Positions 43,569 through 51,968 of a stretch of 64,000 nucleotides of DNA are shown here, in pieces; within the stretch, counting starts at the first letter, position 1, and the number at the start of each line of letters is the position of its first letter. The DNA lies in assembly GCF_003814875.1 (NCBI RefSeq), contig NZ_RKQF01000001.1:3658001-3722000 (forward strand). The letters run 5' to 3'. Source of the DNA: Streptomyces sp. Ag109_O5-1 (GTDB taxonomy: Bacteria > Actinomycetota > Actinomycetes > Streptomycetales > Streptomycetaceae). The position numbers were made by a program, and so were the translations under genes. The notes below the pieces were generated by a model. It was not told where the DNA came from and did not search any database. It saw only the letters and a list, made by a program, of their open reading frames with translations.

Positions 43569-45017
43569 TCAGAGGGCGAGGCCCGTGAGGACCAGGACTC
43601 GTTCGTAGGTGTAGTCGTCCATCGCGAACTTGACGCCCTCGCGGCCGACGCCGGACTGCTTGGCGCCGCCGTACGGCATCTGGTCGGCGCGGTAGGAGGG
43701 GACGTCGCCGACGACCACGCCGCCGACCTCCAGCGCGCGGTGGGCGCGGAAGGCGGCCTGGAGGTCGTGGGTGAACACGCCCGCCTGGAGGCCGTACTTG
43801 GAGTCGTTGACGGCGGCGAAGGCCTCGGCCTCGCCGTTCACCTTCTGCACGGTGAGGACGGGTCCGAAGATCTCCTCGCACGCGACGTTGGTGCCGGCCG
43901 GGACGTCGGTGAGGACGGTCGGCGCGAAGGTGGCTCCGTCGCGGTCGCCGCCGGTGACCAGCGTGGCGCCGGCCTCGATGGCCTCCTTCACCCAGGCTTC
44001 GACGCGCTCGGCGGCGGCCTCGCTGACCAGCGGGCCGACGTCGGTGTTGTCGTCGGCGGGGTTGCCGGTGACCTGGGCCTCGACGGCGGCGACGATGCGC
44101 GGGAGGAGGCGGTCGTAGACGGACGCGTCGGCGATGACCCGCTGCACCGAGATGCAGGACTGGCCGCCCTGGTAGTTCGAGAAGGTCGCGATGCGGGTCG
44201 CGGCCCAGTCGAGGTCGGCGTCGGAGGAGTAGTCGCCGAGGACTACGGCCGCGCCGTTGCCGCCGAGCTCCAGGGTGCAGTGCTTGCGGGGCACCGAGTC
44301 CATGATCGAGTAGCCGACCTTCTCGGAACCGGTGAAGGAGATGACCGGGAGGCGCTCGTCCTGGACGAGAGCGGTCATCTTGTCGTTGGCGACCGGGAGG
44401 ACCGACCAGGAGCCGACGGGGAGACCGGTGGTCTCGGCGAGCAGGTCGCCGATGATCAGGCCGGAGAGCGGGGTCGCGGGAGCCGGCTTGAGGATGATCG
44501 GCACGCCGGCGGCGATGGCCGGGGCGATCTTGTGGGCGCAGAGGTTGAGGGGGAAGTTGAACGGCGCGATGCCGAGGACGACGCCCTTCGGGAAGCGGCG
44601 GGTCAGCGCGAGGCGACCCTGGCCGCCGAGGTCGGTGTCGAGGCGCTGGGCCTCACCGCTGTTGAAGCGGCGGGCCTCCTCGGCCGCGAACCGGAAGACG
44701 GAGACGGCACGGCCGACCTCGCCGCGGGCCCACTTGATGGGCTTGCCGTTCTCGGCGGAGATCAGCCGGGCTATCTCCTCGGTGCGCTCGACGAGGCGCC
44801 GGCTGACGTGGTCGAGGGCGGCGGCGCGGACATGGGCCGGGGTGGCGGCGAACTCGTCCCGTACGGCGTACGCGGCGGCGACGGCTTCCTCGACCTGGGC
44901 GTCGGTCGGTACGCCGACCTTGCCGACGAGACGGCCGTCCCACGGACTGGTGACGTCGAAGGTGTCCTCGCTGGTGACCTGGCGGCCGGCGAGCCAGAAG
45001 GCGTGCGTGGAGGTCAT
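43569..45017 (-). CDS. Aldehyde dehydrogenase (GabD-type candidate)
   Basis: This 482-residue NAD(P)-dependent enzyme is read from ATG 45017 (AGGATC upstream); an upstream extension lacks a good start. Catalytic Cys288 lies in GGQSCISVQR and Glu250 in LELGGNGA; GVVLGIAPFNFPLNL is the family signature. Its neighbours are a PucR regulator and GABA transaminase. Oxidation of succinate semialdehyde to succinate is therefore the likely step, but related aldehyde substrates cannot be excluded. It is transcribed in the same direction as pucR, after a 142-base gap. Confidence 0.82.
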   Translation of the reverse strand: MTSTHAFWLAGRQVTSEDTFDVTSPWDGRLVGKVGVPTDAQVEEAVAAAYAVRDEFAATPAHVRAAALDHVSRRLVERTEEIARLISAENGKPIKWARGEVGRAVSVFRFAAEEARRFNSGEAQRLDTDLGGQGRLALTRRFPKGVVLGIAPFNFPLNLCAHKIAPAIAAGVPIILKPAPATPLSGLIIGDLLAETTGLPVGSWSVLPVANDKMTALVQDERLPVISFTGSEKVGYSIMDSVPRKHCTLELGGNGAAVVLGDYSSDADLDWAATRIATFSNYQGGQSCISVQRVIADASVYDRLLPRIVAAVEAQVTGNPADDNTDVGPLVSEAAAERVEAWVKEAIEAGATLVTGGDRDGATFAPTVLTDVPAGTNVACEEIFGPVLTVQKVNGEAEAFAAVNDSKYGLQAGVFTHDLQAAFRAHRALEVGGVVVGDVPSYRADQMPYGGAKQSGVGREGVKFAMDDYTYERVLVLTGLAL

Positions 45018-45159
45018 GAGGATCCCGGCCTTTCCGCGTATGGGATGTGCACTTGGCTTTCGCTGTCCACGGTAGGCGTGGCAGCGGGAAGCAGCGTTTG
45101 TCCGGGGTGTAGTGGTGGGGGGCGCAGCCACGCCGGTTTGGCGCAGTGACGGAGCGGTC

Positions 45160-46728
45160 TCACTCCGTCGACGTCGCCTTCAGGGCCAGCCAGAGTTCCA
45201 TCCGGACGTCCGGGTCGTCCAGGGAGCGGCCCAGGATCTCCTCCACCCTGCGCATCCGGTAGCGGAGCGTGTGGCGGTGGACGCCCAGGTCGGCCGCCGC
45301 GGCGTCCCACTGGCCGTGCCGGGACAGCCACGCCCTGAGGGAGGCCACCAGGTCTCCCCGGCCCGTGGCGTCGTGCTCGTACAGGGCTCGCAGCAGACCG
45401 TCGGCGAACGCCTTCACCGCGTCGTCGGCCAGCAGGGGAAGCACCGACCCCGACGCCAGCTGCTCGTGCTCCACCAGAACCCGTCCCCGCCGCCGGGCCA
45501 CGGACTGTGCCTGCTCGGCCTGCTTGTAGGCGGCGGCCGCGGCGATCGGGCCGGACGGGGCGGAGAGACCCACGACCGGTTCGTCGTCCTCCCCGCCGCC
45601 CTGCTCCGCCGTCCCCGCCCGCGCAGCCTCCCGCGCCGCCGCGTAGTCCAGGCACGCCGTCACCGCCGCACCCCCGTCCGCGGCCAGCACCACCAGCCGC
45701 TCCCCCTCCGGCACCACCAGCACGGCCTCCCCGGCACGCGCCGCCGCCGACTCCACCGCCTCCGCGAGCCCGGCCAGCCGTTCGCCGCCCGCGTCCGCGA
45801 CGATCACCCGGAACGGGGCGTCGAGCAGCCCGCCGTACAGGTCCCCGGCGACCCCTCGCGCATGGTCCGGCTGCCCGGCGAGCAGCATACGCAGCACCGC
45901 CGCCCCGACCCGCTGCTCGGCCGCGTGGAGGGAGCGGGAGCGTTCCGTCGTGAGGGTCAGCAGCGCGATGGCCGAATGGACGGCGTAGCGCTCCGCCGTG
46001 CCGAGGGCCGCCGCCGTGCCGACCGCGAGGGCCGCGCGCGGTCGCCGGCCGGTCCCGAGCGAGTGCAGTTCCACCCGGTCCTCGTTGTCCGGGCCGCCGA
46101 CCACCGAGGACGCCGGCGCCGGGCGCTCCCGCAGCCGTTCCACCTCCGCCGTCAGACGGGCCGCCCTGCGGCCCGCCCACTCCGGTGCCGTGGCCACCAC
46201 CGCGCCCGACGCGTCGTACAGCGCCGCCCAGCCGTCCACCTGCGCGGCGAGCGCGGCCAGCAGGCCCTCCGGGCCGGCGTTCAGCGCCTGCCTGGTGAGT
46301 TCGCGCTGGGCGGCGAAGCCCGCCGTGACGGCGCGGTACTGGTCGGCCGCGATGGCCGCCGAGACCGCCTTGCTGATGGCGAGGAAGGGGGTGCGGCGGG
46401 GCACCTCCAGCAGGGGCAGGCCCTCCTGTTCCGCCGCGTCGACGAGGGCCTTGGGGATCTCGTCGTAGTTGACCCCGACGGCGAAGCCGAGGCCCACCAC
46501 ACCGGCTCCCACCAGCCGTTTCACATAGCGCCGCATCACCTCCGGATCCTCCGCGTCGAGCTTCAGCGCGGTGATCAGGAGCAGTTCCCCGCCCTCCATG
46601 TACGGCACCGGGTCGGCGAGTTCGCTGACATGGGCCCAGCGCACGGGCACGTCGAGGCGGTCCTCGCCCGCGCGCACGGTCAGTTTGAGCGCGGAGTGGT
46701 GGACGAGCGAGGCGAGCGTCGGAGGCAT
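45160..46728 (-). CDS. PucR-family transcriptional regulator
   Basis: This 522-residue protein has the PucR N-terminal domain (about 10-125, VRWAHVSELADPVPYMEGGE), a central GGDEF-like sensor region and the C-terminal helix-turn-helix (QWDAAAADLGVHRHTLRYRM). Such regulators control purine, GABA or polyamine use. The GABA transaminase gene lies 2.6 kb to the right on the opposite strand, with direct repeats in front that are candidate binding sites. It is probably an activator responding to a nitrogen compound. ATG 46728 is the only good start. Confidence 0.85.
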   Translation of the reverse strand: MPPTLASLVHHSALKLTVRAGEDRLDVPVRWAHVSELADPVPYMEGGELLLITALKLDAEDPEVMRRYVKRLVGAGVVGLGFAVGVNYDEIPKALVDAAEQEGLPLLEVPRRTPFLAISKAVSAAIAADQYRAVTAGFAAQRELTRQALNAGPEGLLAALAAQVDGWAALYDASGAVVATAPEWAGRRAARLTAEVERLRERPAPASSVVGGPDNEDRVELHSLGTGRRPRAALAVGTAAALGTAERYAVHSAIALLTLTTERSRSLHAAEQRVGAAVLRMLLAGQPDHARGVAGDLYGGLLDAPFRVIVADAGGERLAGLAEAVESAAARAGEAVLVVPEGERLVVLAADGGAAVTACLDYAAAREAARAGTAEQGGGEDDEPVVGLSAPSGPIAAAAAYKQAEQAQSVARRRGRVLVEHEQLASGSVLPLLADDAVKAFADGLLRALYEHDATGRGDLVASLRAWLSRHGQWDAAAADLGVHRHTLRYRMRRVEEILGRSLDDPDVRMELWLALKATSTE

Positions 46729-46822
46729 GGGGCCGATCTTCTCTTCACAGGGACTTTGGCCGTCTCGTATGAACGGCCTCTATCGATTCTGCCTCACTGT
46801 ACGGTCCTGTCGAGCGGCCTGT

Positions 46823-48982
46823 TCAGACCCGCGGACCGCCCCTCAGATCCACCAGCAGCGGTGGCGCGTGTTCTCCCTTGACGGTGGTCAGGGAGAGGAC
46901 CGCATGGCCCGCCGGGACCCCGTGCGCCAGCTCGGAGGCCGACCAGCGCTCCCGCTCGACCTGCCGGACGGTGACCGCGCGGGCGGTGGGCGCCTTGCCG
47001 GTGATGACCCGGCGGACGACGGTGAACGCCTTGCCCGCGGGGGTCTCCGCGATGATCTGGCGGTCGGTGACGTCCCGGGCCTCGGTCCACTCCTTGCCCC
47101 AGACCTCGGCGAAGTCCTGGCCGTCCCAGGGGGTCAGACCGGAGAAGGCCATCCTGCAGCCGGTGGCGCCCAGCAGGGGGCCGCGGAGCGGGCGGGGTAC
47201 GTCGTCCAGGGTGCGCAGGGTCAGCGCCACGCCCCCGTTGGCCGAGCGCAGCCGCTGTACGGCACGGACCGCCTCCGGTGTGACCACGCCCGTCGCGTCG
47301 TCCAGGAGCAGACAGGCAAAGAGCGAGCGGTCGTCCCGTACCGTCACGCTCGCCGTGAACTGGGCGAGCACCAGGCGGGCCAGGATGCGGGAGGCGTCCG
47401 CGTGGCCGCGCTCGGGCAGGTCGATGCGGACCCGGACCGGGTGGTCGAGGGCCTTGAGGGAGAAGGGGCGGGACTGGCCGGAGGTGTCGAAGAAACCGGC
47501 GAAGGCCGGGCGGTCGAGGAGGGCGATGCGGTCGGCCAGGACCGCGCCGACGTCCCCGGGGTGGCCCATCTGCCGTTCCCGGGCGTCGAGTTCGCGCAGC
47601 AGGGACTCGTGTCCGGTGGCCGTGAGCGCCTTGCGGAGCGCGGCCAGCGGGCCGGCGGCGCCGTCGAGGAGCTGGCGGAGTTCGGGGACGGAGGGGAAGC
47701 GGCCGTGGACCGCCTTGAACGGGCCGAGCAGCTGGGCGAGGACGGTGGTGGAGCGGCGGCTGTCGCTGCCGGGGTGCGGGTCGGCGAGGTCGCCGACAAG
47801 GGCCTCGGCGAGTATGGCGGCGGCCTCGTCGGGGTCGGTGGTGCCGCCGTACAGGTCGAGGTCGTAGACCGACTCGGGGTGGGCGATGCGGACGACGACG
47901 TCGTAGGAGTCGGCGGGTCCGAGCCCGGCGCCGGCCGCCCCGACGACGACCACGGAGGCGCGGCCGGCGAGCGCGTGCAGGCACAGCGACTCGGCGAGCG
48001 GGCGGACCAGTGCGCCGGTCTTGCCGGAGCCGGCCGGGCCGACGGCGAGCAGGGAGGTGCCGAGCAGCTCGGGGCCGAGGGCGAGGCCGGCGCCCCGGTA
48101 GTGGTAGGGGTTGCGGGGGTCGTCGACCGTCGTACCGAGCCGGACCTGGCCGGTGACCAGGTCGTGCGGGGCGTGCCGGGCGGGCAGGTCACGCTCGCCC
48201 GATGGGTGCAGACAGGCGGCGGCGCCGTCGCTGAGCACCGCACTTGTGAAGGTGGCCATGCTGTGCCGGCCGCTGCGCACGCCCTGCCAGGCGCGGGCGA
48301 TCCGGGCGTGGTCCACGTCCCGCATCAGCCCGGTCCGCGCCTCGGCGGCGAGCCGGTCGGCGGCCTCGGCGGCCCCGGCCTGACGGAGGTAGAGGAACTC
48401 GGCGGGGTCCTGCTCGGGCGCGGGCGGCCGTTCGGCGGCGGGGGCGGCCTGGGCCCAGGCGGGCGGGCCGTAGCGGCGCCAGACCTCGCCCCAGCGGCCG
48501 AGGCGGCCGACGACGAGCATGATCGCGAGGGCGATCAGGCTGTAGTAGCCGTACCAGAGGAAGGCGTTGCCGACGGCGTTGTCGCTGTGCCGCCAGGAGT
48601 CCGGGGTGAACAGGTCCAGGGGGACGACCCACCAGCCGCCCAGGTAGCCGTTCCACAGCAGCGACCAGACCAGCCAGCCGACCAGGAACGCGATCAGCGC
48701 GCCGCTGAGCAGCTGCCGGGCCGGGATCCGCTCGGGCTCCTGCTCCGGCCGCGGTTTGTACCGGAACCGCCACACCCCGGGCGCCGCCTCCGGCCTGGGC
48801 GCCCGCAGCCAGCTGAGAAAGGCCGAGCCGTCCGGCAGCGGAGGCACGGCCGGCGGTGCCGTCGGCCGCGGCGGCACCGCGGCGGCCTCGGTCGGCGTAC
48901 CGCCCGTGTCCTGCGGCCCCGCCGGACGCGGCACAGGATTCGCCTGCGTGCCCCGCGCGTCCCGCGTCCCGTCGCTGTCCAT
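46823..48982 (-). CDS. Membrane ATP-binding protein (FtsK/TraG/VirD4-like)
   Basis: This 719-residue protein is read from ATG 48982. After a Pro-rich start come two hydrophobic segments (about 95-115, LLSGALIAFLVGWLVWSLLW, and about 145-165, LIALAIMLVVGRLG). The ATPase domain then has Walker A AVGPAGSGKTGALV and a Walker B candidate ACLLLDDATGVV. It is widespread in streptomycetes as an unassigned ATP/GTP-binding protein. A pump or coupling role in the membrane is an inference. It lies between the PucR regulator and gabT but reads away from gabT and shows no evident link to GABA use. Confidence 0.75.
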   Translation of the reverse strand: MDSDGTRDARGTQANPVPRPAGPQDTGGTPTEAAAVPPRPTAPPAVPPLPDGSAFLSWLRAPRPEAAPGVWRFRYKPRPEQEPERIPARQLLSGALIAFLVGWLVWSLLWNGYLGGWWVVPLDLFTPDSWRHSDNAVGNAFLWYGYYSLIALAIMLVVGRLGRWGEVWRRYGPPAWAQAAPAAERPPAPEQDPAEFLYLRQAGAAEAADRLAAEARTGLMRDVDHARIARAWQGVRSGRHSMATFTSAVLSDGAAACLHPSGERDLPARHAPHDLVTGQVRLGTTVDDPRNPYHYRGAGLALGPELLGTSLLAVGPAGSGKTGALVRPLAESLCLHALAGRASVVVVGAAGAGLGPADSYDVVVRIAHPESVYDLDLYGGTTDPDEAAAILAEALVGDLADPHPGSDSRRSTTVLAQLLGPFKAVHGRFPSVPELRQLLDGAAGPLAALRKALTATGHESLLRELDARERQMGHPGDVGAVLADRIALLDRPAFAGFFDTSGQSRPFSLKALDHPVRVRIDLPERGHADASRILARLVLAQFTASVTVRDDRSLFACLLLDDATGVVTPEAVRAVQRLRSANGGVALTLRTLDDVPRPLRGPLLGATGCRMAFSGLTPWDGQDFAEVWGKEWTEARDVTDRQIIAETPAGKAFTVVRRVITGKAPTARAVTVRQVERERWSASELAHGVPAGHAVLSLTTVKGEHAPPLLVDLRGGPRV

Positions 48983-49120
48983 CGCTCTCGCTCCCTGACC
49001 AGCCGTTCCGTCCACCGTCAGCGGCCAATCTAATGCCCCCACAAGGGGAGTTCACCGCTTACGCGGCCGAGGATCCTTCCGGTCCGGCCGCGGCCCCGCC
49101 GTCCGCGCCATGTCCGCCAC

Positions 49121-49170
49121 GGACAACGTCACCTGTCCACTGCGGACAACGTCACTCTCCGACAACGCCC
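49121..49170. repeat. Direct repeats upstream of gabT (possible PucR sites)
   Basis: GGACAACGTCAC occurs at 49121-49132 and again at 49144-49155, 23 bases apart (about two helix turns). A related CGACAACGCCCAC follows at 49160. They lie 150-200 bases before the gabT start in the 336-base gap. Phased direct repeats of this kind suit an activator; PucR is the obvious candidate. Binding is inferred. Confidence 0.5.
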
Positions 49171-49318
49171 ACATGGAGCATGCCCACCTCCCACGCCCGG
49201 CCCTAGCCTGCGAAGAAAGAAGGAAAGCGTCCGAAAACGCACCACCGGAGTCACCCGGGAGAACACTCGGTACGCAGCCCGGAACGCGCCGGTTCGCACG
49301 ATTCATCAGGGAGCCCCC

Positions 49319-50653
49319 ATGACCGCACTTCCGCAGGAGCGCCGCGTCGTCACCGCCATCCCCGGCCCCAAGTCGCAGGAGCTGCAGACCCGCCGTCTCG
49401 CCGCGGTCGCGCAGGGCGTCGGTTCCGTGCTGCCGGTGTTCACCGCCCGCGCGGGCGGCGGCATCATCGAGGACGTCGACGGCAACCGTCTGATCGACTT
49501 CGGTTCCGGTATCGCCGTGACCTCCGTGGGTGCCTCCGCCGAGGCCGTCGTACGCCGGGCGAGCGCCCAGCTGGCCGACTTCACCCACACCTGTTTCATG
49601 GTCACCCCGTACGAGGGCTACGTGGAGGTCGCCGAGGCGCTCGCCGAGCTGACCCCCGGTGACCACGCCAAGAAGAGCGCCCTGTTCAACTCCGGTGCCG
49701 AGGCCGTCGAGAACGCCGTCAAGATCGCGCGTGCGTACACCAAGCGGCAGGCCGTGGTCGTCTTCGACCACGGTTACCACGGCCGGACCAACCTGACGAT
49801 GGCGCTCACCGCCAAGAACATGCCGTACAAGCACGGCTTCGGACCCTTCGCCCCCGAGGTCTACCGCGTCCCGGTCGCCTACGGCTACCGCTGGCCGACC
49901 GGTGCCGAGAACGCCGGCCCCGAGGCCGCCAAGCAGGCCATCGACCAGATGTCCAAGCAGGTCGGCGCGGACAACATCGCCGCGATCATCATCGAGCCGG
50001 TGCTCGGCGAGGGCGGCTTCATCGAGCCGGCCAAGGGCTTCCTGCCGGCGATCAGCCAGTTCGCCAAGGACAACGGCATCGTCTTCGTCGCGGACGAGAT
50101 CCAGTCCGGGTTCTGCCGTACGGGCCAGTGGTTCGCCTGCGAGGACGAGGGCATCGTCCCCGACCTGATCACCACCGCCAAGGGCATCGCGGGCGGTCTG
50201 CCGCTCGCCGCCGTCACCGGCCGCGCCGAGATCATGGATGCCGCGCACGCCGGCGGCCTGGGCGGCACCTACGGCGGCAACCCGGTCGCCTGCGCCGGTG
50301 CGCTCGGCGCCATCGAGACCATGAAGGAGCTCGACCTCAACGCCAAGGCGAAGGCCATCGAGGCGATCATGAAGCCGCGCCTCACCGCCATGGCCGAGAA
50401 GTTCGACGTCATCGGTGACGTCCGCGGCCGCGGCGCGATGATCGCCATCGAGCTGGTCAAGGACCGTACGACGAAGGAGCCCAACCCTGAGGCGACCGCC
50501 GCCCTCGCCAAGGCCTGCCACCAGGAGGGCCTGCTGGTCCTGACCTGTGGCACCTACGGCAACGTGCTGCGGTTCCTGCCCCCGCTGGTCATCGGCGAGG
50601 ACCTCCTCAACGAGGGCCTGGACATCATCGAGCAGGCCTTCGCCCGGATCTGA
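49319..50653 (+). CDS. gabT: 4-aminobutyrate--2-oxoglutarate transaminase
   Basis: This 444-residue class-III PLP aminotransferase converts GABA and 2-oxoglutarate to succinate semialdehyde and glutamate. Lys288 in TTAKGIAGGLPLAAVTGR binds the cofactor; Asp259 in VFVADEIQSG contacts the pyridine nitrogen. GAEAVENAVKIARAYTKR and GGLGGTYGGNPVACAGALG are family signatures. Length and motifs fit GabT throughout. It is transcribed alone, with direct repeats upstream and a hairpin downstream. Together with the two aldehyde dehydrogenases and the Pot-type operon it completes a putrescine-to-succinate route. Confidence 0.92.
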   Translation: MTALPQERRVVTAIPGPKSQELQTRRLAAVAQGVGSVLPVFTARAGGGIIEDVDGNRLIDFGSGIAVTSVGASAEAVVRRASAQLADFTHTCFMVTPYEGYVEVAEALAELTPGDHAKKSALFNSGAEAVENAVKIARAYTKRQAVVVFDHGYHGRTNLTMALTAKNMPYKHGFGPFAPEVYRVPVAYGYRWPTGAENAGPEAAKQAIDQMSKQVGADNIAAIIIEPVLGEGGFIEPAKGFLPAISQFAKDNGIVFVADEIQSGFCRTGQWFACEDEGIVPDLITTAKGIAGGLPLAAVTGRAEIMDAAHAGGLGGTYGGNPVACAGALGAIETMKELDLNAKAKAIEAIMKPRLTAMAEKFDVIGDVRGRGAMIAIELVKDRTTKEPNPEATAALAKACHQEGLLVLTCGTYGNVLRFLPPLVIGEDLLNEGLDIIEQAFARI

Positions 50654-50708
50654 GCCACAGGCTTCTCGCAGCCGGCTCAAAGGCTGTCGAACCCCTGTGC
50701 CACCGCTG

Positions 50709-50747
50709 CCCCACCCCTCCCACCTGGCGTGATGCGAGGGGCTGGGG
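50709..50747 (+). terminator. Probable gabT terminator
   Basis: CCCCACCCCTC pairs with GAGGGGCTGGGG, with one bulged base, around a loop of about 16 bases, 55 bases after the gabT stop. It has no T-run. It is the only hairpin in the 192-base gap before the PAP2 gene; the rest of the gap shows nothing recognisable. Confidence 0.4.
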
Positions 50748-50845
50748 CGGCCTCCGTCAGGCCGTGTGAAGAAGGTGTGCGGGGTGGATGACGGGACGCG
50801 ATTCTGCCTGTCGCGGCACCCGCCCCTGCCGTAGGTTTTATCCAG

Positions 50846-51724
50846 ATGAGAGATACACCCCGCCCACAGGGGACTGTGGGCGATTTCAGGCCGGGGCCTC
50901 CCCAGCTTCGACCTGGTCGTGCCCTCGCGCACACAACCGGGGCCTCCGGCTCCGGATCTCCTCACCGATCGGACGGTCGCCCGCCCCAAACCCCCCGGGG
51001 CGCGCGGCGTTCCGATCCGGACGGCCGCCTCGGAACCACCCCCCCTGTTCCGGGGCGGCCGACCTCCTTCCTTCTCTTTCCCCTCCTGGGACTCCTGGGC
51101 CTGCCGGCCCTCCTCTTCGCGCTGATCACCTGGCAGGTCGTGGCCCATGGCCCGCTGCTCCGTCTGGACAGCCGTCTGAGCAGCGCACTCGTCCATCCGG
51201 ACCGGTTCTCCTCCGGCCTCTCCGACCTCGGGAACGTACAGGTCGCGATCCCGGTCCTGGTGGCCGCCATCGGCTACGTCGCCTGGCGGGGCCGTGCCAC
51301 CGGTACAGACCGCTGGTGGCTGCCGCCCACGGCCGCCGCCGTGCTGATGGCCCTGGTCCCCGCGATCATCGTGCCGCTCAAGGACTGGACCGCCCGCCCG
51401 GGAACCCCGGTGGTGCCCCCGGCGATCGGTTACTTCCCGTCCGGCCACACGGCGACGGCCGCGATCGCGTACGGCTCCGCGACCCTGATCCTCCTCCCCT
51501 GGCTGACCTCGGTGAAGGTCCGCCGGATCGCCGTCGTAATCTGCGCGGCCCTGATCCTGGGCGTCTCCTACGGCCTGGTCCGGCGGGGCTGGCACTGGCC
51601 GCTGGACGTGGTGGCCAGCTGGTGCCTGGCCACCGTCCTGCTGACGGCACTGCGACTGCTGCTCACCCGAAGTACGCGTCGAAGTTCCTCTGGAACTCCC
51701 AGTTCGAGTACCGGTCCCAGTTGA
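50846..51724 (+). CDS. PAP2-family phosphatase (membrane)
   Basis: This 292-residue protein has about 75 Pro/Arg-rich residues of uncertain status, then five or six membrane segments. Motifs of the PAP2 phosphatase fold are KDWTARPGTP (motif 1), GYFPSGHTATA (motif 2) and LVRRGWHWPLDVVASW (motif 3 with catalytic His and Asp). It should remove phosphate from a lipid or isoprenoid phosphate at the membrane. The ATG at 50846 has a weak ribosome-binding site and the real start may be further in. The 3' end overlaps the chitinase remnant on the other strand by 62 bases. Confidence 0.78.
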   Translation: MRDTPRPQGTVGDFRPGPPQLRPGRALAHTTGASGSGSPHRSDGRPPQTPRGARRSDPDGRLGTTPPVPGRPTSFLLFPLLGLLGLPALLFALITWQVVAHGPLLRLDSRLSSALVHPDRFSSGLSDLGNVQVAIPVLVAAIGYVAWRGRATGTDRWWLPPTAAAVLMALVPAIIVPLKDWTARPGTPVVPPAIGYFPSGHTATAAIAYGSATLILLPWLTSVKVRRIAVVICAALILGVSYGLVRRGWHWPLDVVASWCLATVLLTALRLLLTRSTRRSSSGTPSSSTGPS

Positions 51725-51968
51725 CCGACCAGGTCATCAGGCCGCGCAGCGCCGGCCAGGTGCCGTGCGTGCCGTACGACCCGCAGTTCGTCTTCTTCGT
51801 CAGACAGTCCAGGGCCTTGGTGACCTCGGACGGGGCCACATAGCCGTTGCCCGCGTTGGTCGACGCCGGCAAGCCGATCGCCACCTGGTCGGGTCGCAGC
51901 GGCGGGAAGACGTTGTCGGCGTCACCCGCCACCGGGAAGCCGGTCAGCAGCATGTCGGTCATGGCGAT
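51663..51968 (-). pseudogene. C-terminal remnant of a secreted GH18 chitinase
   Basis: About 98 codons follow the TnpB element directly. PLRPDQVAIGLPAS, GYVAPSEVTKALDCL and GLMTWSVNWDRYSNWEFQRN are the usual end of streptomycete GH18 chitinases (barrel strand 8 with the Trp-Asn-Trp-Asp region). The catalytic DxxDxDxE motif is in the missing part. The internal ATG at 51962 does not make it a gene. The N-terminus of the same chitinase lies at 53286-53576 beyond the element. Confidence 0.78.

Noticed and set aside
51663..51962. A 99-residue gene of its own starting at ATG 51962
   Set aside because: The sequence is the C-terminus of a GH18 chitinase without catalytic residues; the ATG is internal and has no ribosome-binding site.
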